44,505 nt of DNA from JBBTUF01 sp038063855 (GCA_038063855.1 JBBTUF010000024.1:1-44505), one strand, 5' to 3'. Counted from the first letter of the stretch, positions 8,901-17,163 are shown. Numbers and translations: made by a program. The notes: generated from the sequence alone by a model not told the origin.

Positions 8901-9437
8901 ATGGTGCGCTCGCTAAAACAATCGTTTCCCTTGAGTCTTGTGATTGTGATGTTTTCGGGTCTGTTGTACATTGTCGTGCAACAAGATATGCGCACAGCCG
9001 CAAATGATCCGCAAATTCAAATTGCAGAAGATTTTGCTGTACGGTTGGAGAATGGAGAAACGCCCGAAATAGTAAATCAAATGACAAAAGTTGATATGAC
9101 TAAAAGTCTTGCCCCGTTTGTAAGTGTATATGATAGCGGTGGGAAATTACTTGTTTCGAATGCTGTGCTTGATGGCGGAGTGCCCTCCGTACCAGTTGGA
9201 GTTTTGGAATATGCAAAAACTCATGGCAAACATACGGTGACATGGCAACCTCGCCCGGGTGTTCGTAATGCAGTCGTGGTTGAACCATATAAGGGTGTGC
9301 AGTCAGGGTACGTAGTTGTGGGACGCTCGCTTCGCGAAATAGAAAAAAGGGAAGAGCAATTAACTCTACAGATTGGTATTGGGCTCTTTGCGATGTTGCT
9401 TACAATATTTGTTGTACAGAAGGTTTTTAAGGCTTGA
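8901..9437 (+). CDS. Two-TM protein with extracytoplasmic sensor-like domain
   Basis: The 178 residues begin with a hydrophobic helix (about 9-28) and end with another (about 155-174). The roughly 120 residues between are outside the membrane and read like a PAS/Cache-type sensor domain: FVSVYDSGGKLLVSNAVLDGG, then VVVEPYKGVQSGYVVVGRSLREIEKREEQL. This is the arrangement found before the HAMP domain of a histidine kinase, but the protein stops three residues after the second helix. It may be a stand-alone sensor, a regulator of the histidine kinase at 11275, or a truncated kinase. I do not recognise a named family. Confidence 0.6.
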   Translation: MVRSLKQSFPLSLVIVMFSGLLYIVVQQDMRTAANDPQIQIAEDFAVRLENGETPEIVNQMTKVDMTKSLAPFVSVYDSGGKLLVSNAVLDGGVPSVPVGVLEYAKTHGKHTVTWQPRPGVRNAVVVEPYKGVQSGYVVVGRSLREIEKREEQLTLQIGIGLFAMLLTIFVVQKVFKA

Positions 9438-9466
9438 TACAAGCACCGATTTCGTATACGATTGAT

Positions 9467-9496
9467 TTGGACTTTTTTAAGTAGAATAGTTATAAT
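9467..9496 (+). promoter_or_regulatory. Promoter for the thiol-disulfide cluster
   Basis: TTGGAC at 9467-9472 and a perfect TATAAT at 9491-9496 are separated by 18 nt. The expected transcription start, 7 nt after the box, is 9503, which is the A of the ATG chosen for the thioredoxin gene. This implies a leaderless mRNA. Confidence 0.65.
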
Positions 9497-9502
9497 GTGA
9501 GT

Positions 9503-9889
9503 ATGAAAAAGATATTTATTCCGGCTGTCATAATTTTATTATTAGGTTCTTTGGGGGTGGGGTATATGCTATTCAACCAAGGTGGTGGCACATCGAACCC
9601 AACTCCCATTGACACTTTTGCAAAATGTTTGACTGAAAAGAAAGTAGTATTCTATGGAGCATTCTGGTGCCCACATTGCCAAAATCAGAAGAAATTATTT
9701 GGGAGTGCTGTACAATATTTGTCGTATGTCGAGTGTTCGACTCCCGATGCGAAAGGTCAAACCCAAATTTGCAAAGATAAGAAAATAGAAGGGTATCCAA
9801 CATGGGAATTTGCTGATGGTTCTCGCGAGTCCGGTGAGTTGTCATTTGCAAAACTTGCAGAAAAAAGTGGTTGCGAGGTTCCAAAATGA
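9503..9889 (+). CDS. Membrane-anchored thioredoxin-like protein
   Basis: I chose the ATG at 9503, not the GTG at 9497, because the TATAAT box ends at 9496. The 128 residues have a membrane anchor (3-23) and a thioredoxin core with the active site FWCPHC (Cys56 and Cys59), an internal pair (CSTPDAKGQTQIC) and the cis-Pro loop GYPTW. This short Trx type is commonly paired with VKOR or DsbB in bacteria. The stop overlaps the dsbB-like start by 4 nt. It probably oxidises or isomerises secreted proteins. Confidence 0.85.
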   Translation: MKKIFIPAVIILLLGSLGVGYMLFNQGGGTSNPTPIDTFAKCLTEKKVVFYGAFWCPHCQNQKKLFGSAVQYLSYVECSTPDAKGQTQICKDKKIEGYPTWEFADGSRESGELSFAKLAEKSGCEVPK

Positions 9890-10437
9890 TTCAAATAGTT
9901 TCTCAATTTATTTCCTTCGGTATTGTGGTGCTACTTGTGGCGACTATCGGGCTTTTTTTGTTGTTTGTAGCGAGACGTGTCAGAAAGTTGCCGATACCGC
10001 TTGAATGGATACTTAGTCAAATCAGTGAGTACTTTTTATGGCTTGTATTATTTGTTACTGCGAGCTCCGTAGTGGGAAGTTTATTTTATTCAAATGTCGT
10101 TGGTTTTGAGCCGTGTTCGTTGTGTTGGTATCAAAGAATATTGCTGTATCCCCAAGCACTTATCGCGTTGCTTGCGTTGTGGTATAAAGACAGACGGTTT
10201 GCGCCGCAGTATATATTAGGGCTTTCATATATCGGTGTTGTTATTGCCGTATATCATACCTATTTGCAATATGGTGGATTGCCTCTTGTGCCGTGTTCGG
10301 CTGCCACCGTATCATGCGCTCAGCGATTTGTGTTTGATTTTGGATTTGTAACCATACCAATGATGTCGCTTGTGGTATTTGCATTTATCATTCTTACTAT
10401 TCACACGAGTATTTGGTACAATAAAAAGCAATTATGA
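9886..10437 (+). CDS. DsbB/BdbC-like disulfide bond oxidoreductase
   Basis: The ATG at 9886 gives 183 residues. An N-terminal helix precedes a four-helix DsbB core: first periplasmic Cys pair in FEPCSLCWYQRILLYPQ, second pair in LVPCSAATVSCAQRF. The Trp-Tyr-Gln-Arg after CSLC is the quinone-proximal motif of DsbB. It reoxidises the thioredoxin-like partner encoded just upstream (4-nt overlap) and passes electrons to a membrane quinone or another acceptor. An added N-terminal helix of about 45 residues is not part of standard DsbB. Confidence 0.88.
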   Translation: MIQIVSQFISFGIVVLLVATIGLFLLFVARRVRKLPIPLEWILSQISEYFLWLVLFVTASSVVGSLFYSNVVGFEPCSLCWYQRILLYPQALIALLALWYKDRRFAPQYILGLSYIGVVIAVYHTYLQYGGLPLVPCSAATVSCAQRFVFDFGFVTIPMMSLVVFAFIILTIHTSIWYNKKQL

Positions 10438-10506
10438 CACTTGCCGTTGTAGATATGTTGTACATTTTTATTTGGAGCAAGCGTCCGCAGAAAATAAATC
10501 TCTAAT

Positions 10507-11226
10507 ATGAGTACAAGTCTTGCAGTTTCTGCATTTATTGCGGGCATCCTTATGTTTCTTGCCCCGTGCACACTTCCACTTGTACCGGGGTATCTAGGGT
10601 TTATCAGCGGGAGCCAAAGTCGGAAGGCGATTTTTTGGAATGGGTTATTTTTTGCCATTGGATTTAGTGTTGTTTTTGTTTTCTTTGGCGCGGCATTTGG
10701 TGTTCTTGGGTATACGCTTGCGCCGTATCGTAATATTCTTTCACGTCTTGGTGGAATTTTTATTATACTATTTGGTCTTTTTATGACGGGCATTTTGCGA
10801 ATATCGTTTTTTGAAAAAGAAAGAAAATTACGAATGCCCATGATTTTAAAGCAAGGAAATATTTTTAGCTCGCTTTTGTTGGGGGCGGTGTTTGCGGTAG
10901 GGTGGACGCCCTGCGTAGGGCCGATTCTTGGATCAATATTGTTGCTTGCGGCCTCAACCGCAACTGTTGCTTCTGGCGCGTTACTTCTGAGTATATTCTC
11001 CTTGGGACTTACGCTCCCGTTTCTTGCGATTGCGCTTTTGTATGGCGAGGCGGTAGCGTTTATCGCTCATATGGACAGAGTACTTCGATATATCAATATA
11101 ATCGGTGGTTTATTTCTTGTAGTCTTAGGAACACTGTTATTCTTTGACAAGCTGGGCTTGCTGGTAGCGTATGGGTTTCCAATTTTTGATTTTATTCACT
11201 ATGATCGTTTACTCGATTACATGTGA
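10507..11226 (+). CDS. CcdA/DsbD-like transmembrane electron carrier
   Basis: The 239-residue polytopic protein has the two redox cysteines in the hallmark positions APCTLPLVPGYLGFISG (helix 1) and GWTPCVGPILGSILLLA (helix 4). CcdA moves electrons from cytoplasmic thioredoxin to extracytoplasmic thioredoxin-like proteins. Together with the Trx and DsbB genes just upstream, it forms a set able to oxidise and to reduce secreted thiols. About 70 nt separate it from dsbB. No cytochrome c genes are nearby, so a disulfide-folding role is more likely than cytochrome maturation. Confidence 0.9.
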   Translation: MSTSLAVSAFIAGILMFLAPCTLPLVPGYLGFISGSQSRKAIFWNGLFFAIGFSVVFVFFGAAFGVLGYTLAPYRNILSRLGGIFIILFGLFMTGILRISFFEKERKLRMPMILKQGNIFSSLLLGAVFAVGWTPCVGPILGSILLLAASTATVASGALLLSIFSLGLTLPFLAIALLYGEAVAFIAHMDRVLRYINIIGGLFLVVLGTLLFFDKLGLLVAYGFPIFDFIHYDRLLDYM

Positions 11227-11274
11227 GTTATTCACACCACAGTGACACGCAAAGAGCGTACAATGAAATAAACA

Positions 11275-13053
11275 ATGAAAATACATCGCATACAAGATAA
11301 ATTGCTGATTTATTTTATTGCCCTTGCATTGAGTCCGGTACTTTTTTTGGGTATGGTTTCGCTTTACCTTATCGATCAATCTCATGGACGTGATGTATCG
11401 AATCTTGAAGTGCAAGCAATCAACCAAAAACTTATTGAAATTCAAAAGTTTTTTACCGATTCATTTAAATTAATTGAAATGCGTGATTATACGAATCGAG
11501 AGATTGCGCTTCAGGGAATTTTAAGTGAAAACGCGGCATTTGAAAGTGTTCAAATTGTTGATTTACAAAAAGATAAAGTGTTAATGAAAAGTTTTCAGAA
11601 CAATGGAGTAAGTCCTCTCGATGACGGTATTGATCTTTCGCGGGCATTGTATGGGCAGGTCGTGAAAGACAAAGTACGATATATAAGCCCAGTGCAATAT
11701 CTTGCGTCGGGGCCTCGTGTGTTTATAGCGGTGCCGTTGGGAACGGCGCGTGGCGCCGAAGTTAATACTGTTATTATTGCCGATATAAATCTTGATAGTG
11801 TTCAGAGTTCAGATAATATTTTAAGATCGCTTGAAACTGTTCGCATAGGTCAAAAAGGATATATGGTTCTCGTTGATAGCCGCGGGCGTCTTTTAGCGCG
11901 CGGTAATGTTCCGAACGCAGATCAGTATGGCACCGGAAGTAGCCTTGTACAATTCCCGCGCGTTCGCGATGTGCTCATTGGCGAAAAATTTAACGGCTTT
12001 GCGCAGAGCGATCGGTATAATAGTTTTTTAAATAATGAGCCTGTTGTTGGAGCGGGAGTGGCGGTTGATGATCTTGGATGGGGTTTATTTGTTGAATGGC
12101 CGCGTGATGATGCTGATATTGTAATTAATGCAATTCGAAATCAAATGGTAGGTGTTTTAGTGGGGAGTATTATTATTGTGTTGTTACTGGCTCCTTTTTT
12201 TGCGGGGCGCATTGTGCGGCCTATTCATAATCTTGAAACACAGGCTGCAGAAATTGAAAGAGGAAATTTTGGTGCAAAAACTCTCATAACAACAGGAGAC
12301 GAGTTGGAAGAATTGGGGAGCGCATTTAATAAAATGACGGAGGGTTTAAAACGCCTTGAAGAGCTCCGAAAAGAATTTGTGTTTATTGCTGCCCACGAGC
12401 TTCGCACGCCCGTAACTGCTACAAAATGGTCACTCTCGCTTGTGCTTGACGGTACGCTGGGTGAGGTGCCAGAAGCACTTCGTGATACACTTGAGAAAAT
12501 AAAAACAGCAAACGATCGTCTTGTGCAACTGGTAAATGATATTTTAGAGATTGCACGCAATGACGCAGGGCGTCTTAAAATTCAAGTAGCAGCGCAAGAT
12601 ATTGCGCCAGCAATTCGCGCGATCGTAACAGAAGCAGAGCCTCTCGCGAGAGAAAAAAACATAACTCTTACCTATGAACCGCTTGCTGGTGTGTCGCCGC
12701 GTGTGTTGATGGATCCCGATCGAGTAAAAGAAGTCACAATGAATTTTATTTCAAACGCAATCAAATATAACCATTCAGGCGGATGGGTAAAAATTTATCA
12801 TGAAGTGAACGGCAGTATGCTTACCACGCACGTAGAAGATAATGGTTTCGGCATGACGCCCGAAGATCAAAAGCACATGTTTGAAAAGTTTTTCAGATCA
12901 GAGACAAAAGAAATTAAAGAAATTATTGGTACCGGTCTCGGTCTTTTTATAACCCACGAACTTGTAGAAAAAATGAATGGTACTGTCGCATTCCGCTCGG
13001 AATTGGGTAAAGGTTCACGTTTTAGTTTTAGTTTGCCGGTGAGTGTCTCTTGA
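11275..13053 (+). CDS. Orphan sensor histidine kinase (dCache-HAMP-HisKA-HATPase)
   Basis: A 592-residue kinase. Domains in order: TM1 (about 13-33), extracytoplasmic dCache (about 36-285, with GYMVLVDSRGRLLARG), TM2 (about 289-311), HAMP (about 311-363), HisKA with phospho-acceptor His374 in FIAAHELRTPVTA, and HATPase with N box NFISNAIKYN, G1 DNGFGM and G2 GTGLGLFITHELV. It senses an external small ligand and autophosphorylates. No response regulator gene is adjacent. Its last nine codons lie inside a 34-bp direct repeat that is copied at the end of obg, which means the 3' end once overlapped obg. Confidence 0.93.
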   Translation: MKIHRIQDKLLIYFIALALSPVLFLGMVSLYLIDQSHGRDVSNLEVQAINQKLIEIQKFFTDSFKLIEMRDYTNREIALQGILSENAAFESVQIVDLQKDKVLMKSFQNNGVSPLDDGIDLSRALYGQVVKDKVRYISPVQYLASGPRVFIAVPLGTARGAEVNTVIIADINLDSVQSSDNILRSLETVRIGQKGYMVLVDSRGRLLARGNVPNADQYGTGSSLVQFPRVRDVLIGEKFNGFAQSDRYNSFLNNEPVVGAGVAVDDLGWGLFVEWPRDDADIVINAIRNQMVGVLVGSIIIVLLLAPFFAGRIVRPIHNLETQAAEIERGNFGAKTLITTGDELEELGSAFNKMTEGLKRLEELRKEFVFIAAHELRTPVTATKWSLSLVLDGTLGEVPEALRDTLEKIKTANDRLVQLVNDILEIARNDAGRLKIQVAAQDIAPAIRAIVTEAEPLAREKNITLTYEPLAGVSPRVLMDPDRVKEVTMNFISNAIKYNHSGGWVKIYHEVNGSMLTTHVEDNGFGMTPEDQKHMFEKFFRSETKEIKEIIGTGLGLFITHELVEKMNGTVAFRSELGKGSRFSFSLPVSVS

Positions 13054-13055
13054 GT
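13022..13055 (+). repeat. Direct repeat copy 1 (34 bp, kinase side)
   Basis: This copy covers the last codons and TGA stop of the histidine kinase and matches 13869-13902 at 30 of 34 positions; the core 30 bp (13026-13055) match at 27. All three core differences are transitions. Read on the minus strand, this copy still encodes an obg-like tail, LKRHSPAN and a stop. Confidence 0.85.
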
Positions 13056-13063
13056 CTAAAGCC

Positions 13064-13085
13064 AACCAAGGGTAACCCTTGGTAA
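13064..13085. repeat. Palindromic end, left copy
   Basis: The core ACCAAGGGTAACCCTTGGT (13065-13083) is a perfect inverted repeat with one central base. The 22 bp are identical to 13845-13866. As RNA it can fold into an 8-bp stem with a TAA loop. It lies 8 nt inside the left direct repeat. Confidence 0.85.
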
Positions 13086-13115
13086 GAAATGAAATTTAAC
13101 CAAAATTTAAAAACA

Positions 13116-13138
13116 GACACTTTAGTGTCAATTTTTTT
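13116..13138 (+). terminator. Short hairpin and T-tract after the kinase
   Basis: GACAC-TTTA-GTGTC is followed by AA and seven T. It could end the histidine kinase transcript. It lies inside the inserted segment, so it was probably brought in with it. Confidence 0.6.
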
Positions 13139-13182
13139 GTCCTCAAAATTACATTTGACATCAAAGAGAGAGAGAGAGTTAA

Positions 13183-13812
13183 ATGAATGTATTAACATTT
13201 AATATATTTATTATGCCAAAATCACCAGAAGAAGAATTTGAAGACGTAGAGCAGGATCCTAAGCCAGAGAGGTATGATGCAATAAAGAGTTCCTTGCAAA
13301 AAATTGTAGATCTCAAGCTTCTAAACGATAAAGAGCTTGAATATTGCTTAAGTGAGTTAGAAAGAGAATTGCAGTATCTTTTCAACAAAATAGAAAAAGG
13401 TGGCGAAGATGTTGAGTCAGCACGAGAAAAATATAATAAAGGGACAAATGCTATATATTATGCAAAGCGCAATTCAGCGTACATAGAGGGCGCCCGAAAG
13501 GGTATGTATAATGGCGAGCGGTTTAAAACAGCTTTTAATGAAGCATATTCAGACTCTGAAATCTAAAAGAATATTCAGGAAGAGCGCGAATTACAGAATA
13601 ATATAAAAAATTTGCTATTTAAAAGGTTGAATGAGGAGAGTGAAAAAGATCCTGAGATACGAAGAGAAGAAGAATGGATGAGTGGCAATGATTCAAAACT
13701 TACGCCTGAATTGCTGGAGAAAAATCTTCTTATACACAAACAAATTATTAAAGAAGCGCTGGAAAAGGTGAGAAAATACAAAGAAGAACACGGTAAGAAT
13801 GAAAAGGCATAG
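13183..13812 (+). pseudogene. Hypothetical charged helical protein, split by one in-frame TAA
   Basis: Two open stretches, 13183-13566 (127 codons) and 13612-13812, are in the same frame and are separated by one TAA at 13564-13566. The 15 codons between the stop and the second TTG also read as sensible sequence (KNIQEERELQNN). Together they make a protein of about 209 residues, rich in Lys and Glu and probably all helical or coiled-coil, without signal peptide or TM segment. An AG-repeat (13165-13176) lies upstream of ATG 13183; ATG 13213 (MPKSPEEEFED) is another possible start. I do not recognise the family. It is the only cargo of the putative insertion. Confidence 0.6.
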
Positions 13813-13844
13813 ACAATTTAAAAATACCACTTTGGCCGTTAAAT

Positions 13845-13866
13845 AACCAAGGGTAACCCTTGGTAA
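13845..13866. repeat. Palindromic end, right copy
   Basis: Identical over 22 bp to 13064-13085. It lies 2 to 6 nt inside the right direct repeat and just beyond the obg stop codon, where it could also act as a 3' hairpin for obg. Confidence 0.85.
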
Positions 13867-13868
13867 AA

Positions 13869-13902
13869 TTAATTTTAGTCTGCTGGTGAGTGTTTCTTGA
13901 GT
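13869..13902 (+). repeat. Direct repeat copy 2 (34 bp, obg side)
   Basis: This copy contains the last codons and stop of obg on the minus strand. On the plus strand it still reads FSLLVSVS and a TGA, almost the histidine kinase tail FSLPVSVS. It is the partner of 13022-13055. Confidence 0.85.
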
Positions 13903-14852
13903 ATGAGAGTCGCGAGAATTTTTTCTTCTTTCTTTATACTGTCGATATCGTAAATCGAGAGTGGCAAAATGTTTTTGTTGCTCTTTTTTAATGTTGCGAT
14001 TGTCTTTTTCAGTACGGCGGCAGATACCGTATCACTACGGCTTACAATAATATATTCGGGCTTTTTAAGAAGCGCCTTGTTGTACGCGCCGAGTTCTTTG
14101 CGGATGGTTTTGTAATCATGCACGGGCGTGGGGGAGTCCGCGGCAATAAAGTGAAAAAATACTTTTGTGCGTTCAACATGGCGCAAGAATTTTATGCCAA
14201 GGCCTTTTCCTTCCGACGCGCCTTCAATGAGTCCTGGAATGTCAGCAAGAATTAAATCAAAATATACTCCGAGATTCGGCTCAAGTGTAGTGAATTTGTA
14301 ATTTGCAACTTTGCTTTGGGCATTGGTAATTTCATTAAGAAAACTCGATTTGCCAACATTTGGAAGGCCAATAAAACCAACATCGGCGATGAGTTTAAGT
14401 TCAAGTCGGAGTTCATATTCTTCGCCCGGCAAGCCCGGCTGTGATTGCATTGGCGTTGTATTTCGGCTCGAGCGAAAAAGAAAATTTCCTTTACCGCCGT
14501 AGCCACCCTTCGCAATAGTGATTCTTTCATCGATATGAATTATTTCTTGATCAGCGCCTGAGGTGAGATTATGGATAACAGTGCCGACAGGTATTTTAAG
14601 CAGTAGATCTTCGCTGTTGGCGCCGTCGCGAAATTGATCTCGGCCAGCGGCACCGTTTTGGGCGGCAAGCTCTTTTTTGTACCTGAATTGATTGAGCGCG
14701 GAAAGGTCGCTTACGCCCACAAAAACTACACTGCCACCGTTGCCGCCTGATCCACCCACAGGGCCAAGGCTCATTGCGTTTTTGTTAAATGAAACCGAGC
14801 CTTTGCCGCCATGGCCGGCGCGTACGGTAATTTTTACATCATCGATTAGCAT
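13875..14852 (-). CDS. obg: Obg/CgtA GTPase
   Basis: The 325 residues hold the glycine-rich Obg fold (1-157; FVGVSDLSALNQFRYKK and GGKGNFLFRSSRN) and a G domain with G1 GLPNVGKS (162-169), G2 region NYKFTTLEPNLG, G3 ADIPGLIEGASEGKGLG and a G4 that reads VSRSD in place of NKxD. There is no C-terminal OCT domain. Obg is an essential GTPase of 50S ribosome assembly and stress signalling. The G4 change, with Ser for Asn, could weaken guanine specificity but resembles LTKTD-type variants. The last codons are part of the direct repeat described at 13869. Confidence 0.95.
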   Translation of the reverse strand: MLIDDVKITVRAGHGGKGSVSFNKNAMSLGPVGGSGGNGGSVVFVGVSDLSALNQFRYKKELAAQNGAAGRDQFRDGANSEDLLLKIPVGTVIHNLTSGADQEIIHIDERITIAKGGYGGKGNFLFRSSRNTTPMQSQPGLPGEEYELRLELKLIADVGFIGLPNVGKSSFLNEITNAQSKVANYKFTTLEPNLGVYFDLILADIPGLIEGASEGKGLGIKFLRHVERTKVFFHFIAADSPTPVHDYKTIRKELGAYNKALLKKPEYIIVSRSDTVSAAVLKKTIATLKKSNKNILPLSIYDIDSIKKEEKILATLILKKHSPAD

Positions 14853-14912
14853 ACTTTCGAGTGTATCATAGTTTGGTAATTTATGATTTTATGTGGTATT
14901 ATTGTAAAACTA

Positions 14913-15647
14913 ATGGATTCTCCAGCTCTCGAAATAGAAAACCTTACAAAAAAGTATGGCGAAAGTGTTGCTGTAAATAACATCTCTTTTGAAATTAAAA
15001 AAGGTGAGTTTTTTGGGTTTCTCGGACCCAATGGGGCAGGAAAGACCACGACAATAAAATGTATTACCGGTATTTCTACGGTAACGAGTGGCTCAATTAA
15101 AACATTCGGTATCGATGTAGTTACAGAGTATCGTGATGCTCGAAAGCGCATTGGCCTTGCTCCACAGGATTTTAATGTTGATATTTTTGCGACAACATAC
15201 GATATCCTTTATTATGTCGCTGGGTATTACGGTATGCCAAAAGCGGTTCGCGCGAGTCGCATTAACGACGTGCTTGATCGTTTTGAAATGTTGCCACACG
15301 CCAAAAAGCCATTTCAGGCGCTTTCGGGTGGGCTCAAGCGCCGTGTTATGCTTGCACGTGCAATGGTTCATGATCCCGATCTTTTAATACTTGATGAGCC
15401 GACCGCGGGGGTGGACGTAGAATTGCGTCATGATTTGTGGCGCTATTTGCAAGAGATGAACAAGGCCGGCAAAACGATTTTGCTAACTTCACATTATCTG
15501 GAAGAAGTTGAGCTTTTGTGTAATCGAATAGCCATAATTAACAAGGGCGAGATCGCAGCTATTGGTGATAAAAGTGAATTTATTGAAGGTGGTAAAAAAC
15601 TTGAGCAGCGATTTTTGGAAATAACAAAAAACGGCAATGGCAAATAA
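14913..15647 (+). CDS. ABC-2 type exporter ATP-binding protein
   Basis: ATG 14913 (MDSPALEIENLTKKYGE) is preferred; the upstream frame start at 14883 overlaps a likely -10 box (TATTAT). The 244 residues have Walker A GPNGAGKTT, a Q-loop LAPQDFN, the signature ALSGGLKRR, Walker B LLILDEPTAGVD and the H-loop LLTSHYLEE. It is the DrrA/NatA/CcmA type of ATPase. The permease gene starts 11 nt before its stop, so the two are translationally coupled. The substrate is unknown; drug, lipid or polysaccharide export are all possible. Confidence 0.92.
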   Translation: MDSPALEIENLTKKYGESVAVNNISFEIKKGEFFGFLGPNGAGKTTTIKCITGISTVTSGSIKTFGIDVVTEYRDARKRIGLAPQDFNVDIFATTYDILYYVAGYYGMPKAVRASRINDVLDRFEMLPHAKKPFQALSGGLKRRVMLARAMVHDPDLLILDEPTAGVDVELRHDLWRYLQEMNKAGKTILLTSHYLEEVELLCNRIAIINKGEIAAIGDKSEFIEGGKKLEQRFLEITKNGNGK

Positions 15648-16419
15648 CATAAAAAATATTAACTGGATCGGTCTCTATACGTTTATCAGCCGCGAAGTAG
15701 GGCGCATGTTTCGCGTATGGATCCAAACACTTGGCGCTCCATGGAGTTCTGCGCTTCTCTATATACTTATTTTCGGTCATGTCATTGGTTCTCGCATTAG
15801 TTCAATTGGCGGCGTTTCATACATCGATTTTGTGATCCCCGGGCTTGTAATGATGAATATGATGACGTCGGCATTTGCACATACCTCGAGCTCCGTCTAT
15901 TTTGCAAAATGGATTCGTTCGATTGATGAAATTTTGGTAGCGCCGTTTTCGTATTTCGAAATGATACTTGGTTTTATGGCGGGTGGCGTCACTCGTGCTG
16001 TTATCGTAGGTCTCGGCGTGTATATACTGGGAATATTTTTTACATCAGCCTCGATTGCGCATTTTTGGCTCATGCTTTTCTATATCATTTCTATCTCAAC
16101 CATTTTTTCGTTTCTGGGGATGCTCGTTGCGCTGTGGTCAAAGAATTTTGAGCAACTTAGCGTACCAAGTATTTTTCTTATAACACCGCTCACGTTCCTT
16201 GGCGGAGTGTTTAACTCGATTTATATGATGCCGGCGGGGCTTCAATGGATTGTACGTATTAACCCATTTTTCTATTTTGTAGACGGCTTGCGGTGTTCCA
16301 TGATAGGTGTGTGTGAATCAAGCTTCGGCATTGGCCTTGGCATTATCACAGCTCTCATTCTAGGCCTTGGCTACCTCGTATGGTATCTCTTCAAAATCGG
16401 CTGGCGCATTAGGGAATAG
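15637..16419 (+). CDS. ABC-2 type permease
   Basis: A 260-residue membrane protein with about six hydrophobic segments and the ABC-2 features VSYIDFVIPGLVMMNMM, KWIRSIDEILVAPFSYFEMI (coupling helix region) and TPLTFLGGVFNSIYMMPAGLQWIVRINPFFYFVDGLR. It partners the ATPase encoded immediately upstream (11-nt overlap) to form an exporter. Similarity to NodJ and DrrB-type permeases is in the general pattern, which does not fix the substrate. Confidence 0.9.
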   Translation: MANNIKNINWIGLYTFISREVGRMFRVWIQTLGAPWSSALLYILIFGHVIGSRISSIGGVSYIDFVIPGLVMMNMMTSAFAHTSSSVYFAKWIRSIDEILVAPFSYFEMILGFMAGGVTRAVIVGLGVYILGIFFTSASIAHFWLMLFYIISISTIFSFLGMLVALWSKNFEQLSVPSIFLITPLTFLGGVFNSIYMMPAGLQWIVRINPFFYFVDGLRCSMIGVCESSFGIGLGIITALILGLGYLVWYLFKIGWRIRE

Positions 16420-16437
16420 GGGATTAAAATAAGCTAT

Positions 16438-17163
16438 ATGAGAAAACCTATCAGCCGACGCAGAAAATATATTTATGGCGTGGTTTTGTGTCTCGTTGTA
16501 TTGCGTATAGCTCTTTCTTTTATATATGCAAATTGCGATTCAGATTGGCAACTGAAAATTTACTCGTTTTTGCAGGATAATGGTCTGATCCTACTAGATA
16601 CACTTCTTGTAGTTGCTACTGTAGCAATTATAATAGATGCTTTGTTTGGCTTGAATATCTTGGGGACGATAGTATTTCTCATAATTTTAGGTTTATTAGC
16701 CTCGGTTTTTCTTTCGTCGCTCAATACGGCGCGCGTTAAAAGTGTCGATGCTCGCCGAGTTGCCGATTTAAGGCAAATACAACTCGGTTTGGAGCTTTGG
16801 AGTGATCAAAACGCGGCTTCATCAACAAATTATATTTATCCAGATGAGCTTTCAGTTCTTGCACCGCAACATATAGGCTCTATTCCAAATGATCCTTATC
16901 CGCCCCTTGTCTATGATTATCGTGTTGATAATAAGAAGAAAAACTATGTTCTAAGGGCTTTTCTTCTCGCTGGCAAAACTAGTTCACAGACGTGTTTAAG
17001 TCGTTATAATGATTATAAAAATAAATCACGCGGTTATCATAATTCAGCCCTTGATGGAGATCTCGATGGCACTGTTTTCGGCCTCGATTGCAATGATCCC
17101 GCGTATTGCGTTTCGAATTTAACGCAAGATCAAATTAATAAATTACCAACTAACGCTTACTGA
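16438..17163 (+). CDS. Polytopic protein with a type IV pilin/GspG-like C-terminal half
   Basis: The first 80 residues contain two or three TM helices. Residues from about 77 on, IVFLIILGLLASVFLSSLNTARVKSVDARRVADLRQIQLGLELW, read like the N-terminal helix and stalk of CPR pilins, but without the Gly-Phe-x3-Glu signal. Then YPDELSVLAPQHIGSIPNDPYPP is the GspG globular start. The C-terminus, with DGDLDGTVFGLDCNDPAYC, could bind calcium. I infer a pilin-derived domain fused to a membrane module and not processed by prepilin peptidase. A TAAAAT box lies just before the ATG. Confidence 0.65.
   Translation: MRKPISRRRKYIYGVVLCLVVLRIALSFIYANCDSDWQLKIYSFLQDNGLILLDTLLVVATVAIIIDALFGLNILGTIVFLIILGLLASVFLSSLNTARVKSVDARRVADLRQIQLGLELWSDQNAASSTNYIYPDELSVLAPQHIGSIPNDPYPPLVYDYRVDNKKKNYVLRAFLLAGKTSSQTCLSRYNDYKNKSRGYHNSALDGDLDGTVFGLDCNDPAYCVSNLTQDQINKLPTNAY

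Larger units (their letters stand above)
13056..13868. mobile_element. Putative 0.8-kb insertion bounded by palindromes and direct repeats
   Basis: The segment between the two direct repeats holds, from the left: a 22-bp palindromic end (13064-13085), a hairpin terminator, one broken small gene and a second identical palindromic end (13845-13866). No transposase or integrase is encoded, so it would have been moved in trans or by recombination. Removing it and one repeat copy recreates a histidine kinase and obg pair that overlap tail to tail. The exact element boundary is uncertain by a few bases. Confidence 0.6.

Noticed and set aside
13165..13176. AG dinucleotide run as a phase-variable repeat
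   Set aside because: It is short and lies before a broken gene. It is more simply a purine-rich ribosome binding region.
13564..13566. Alternative genetic code to explain the in-frame TAA
   Set aside because: TAA ends many intact genes here, such as atpA and atpG, and TGA ends others, so code 11 fits.
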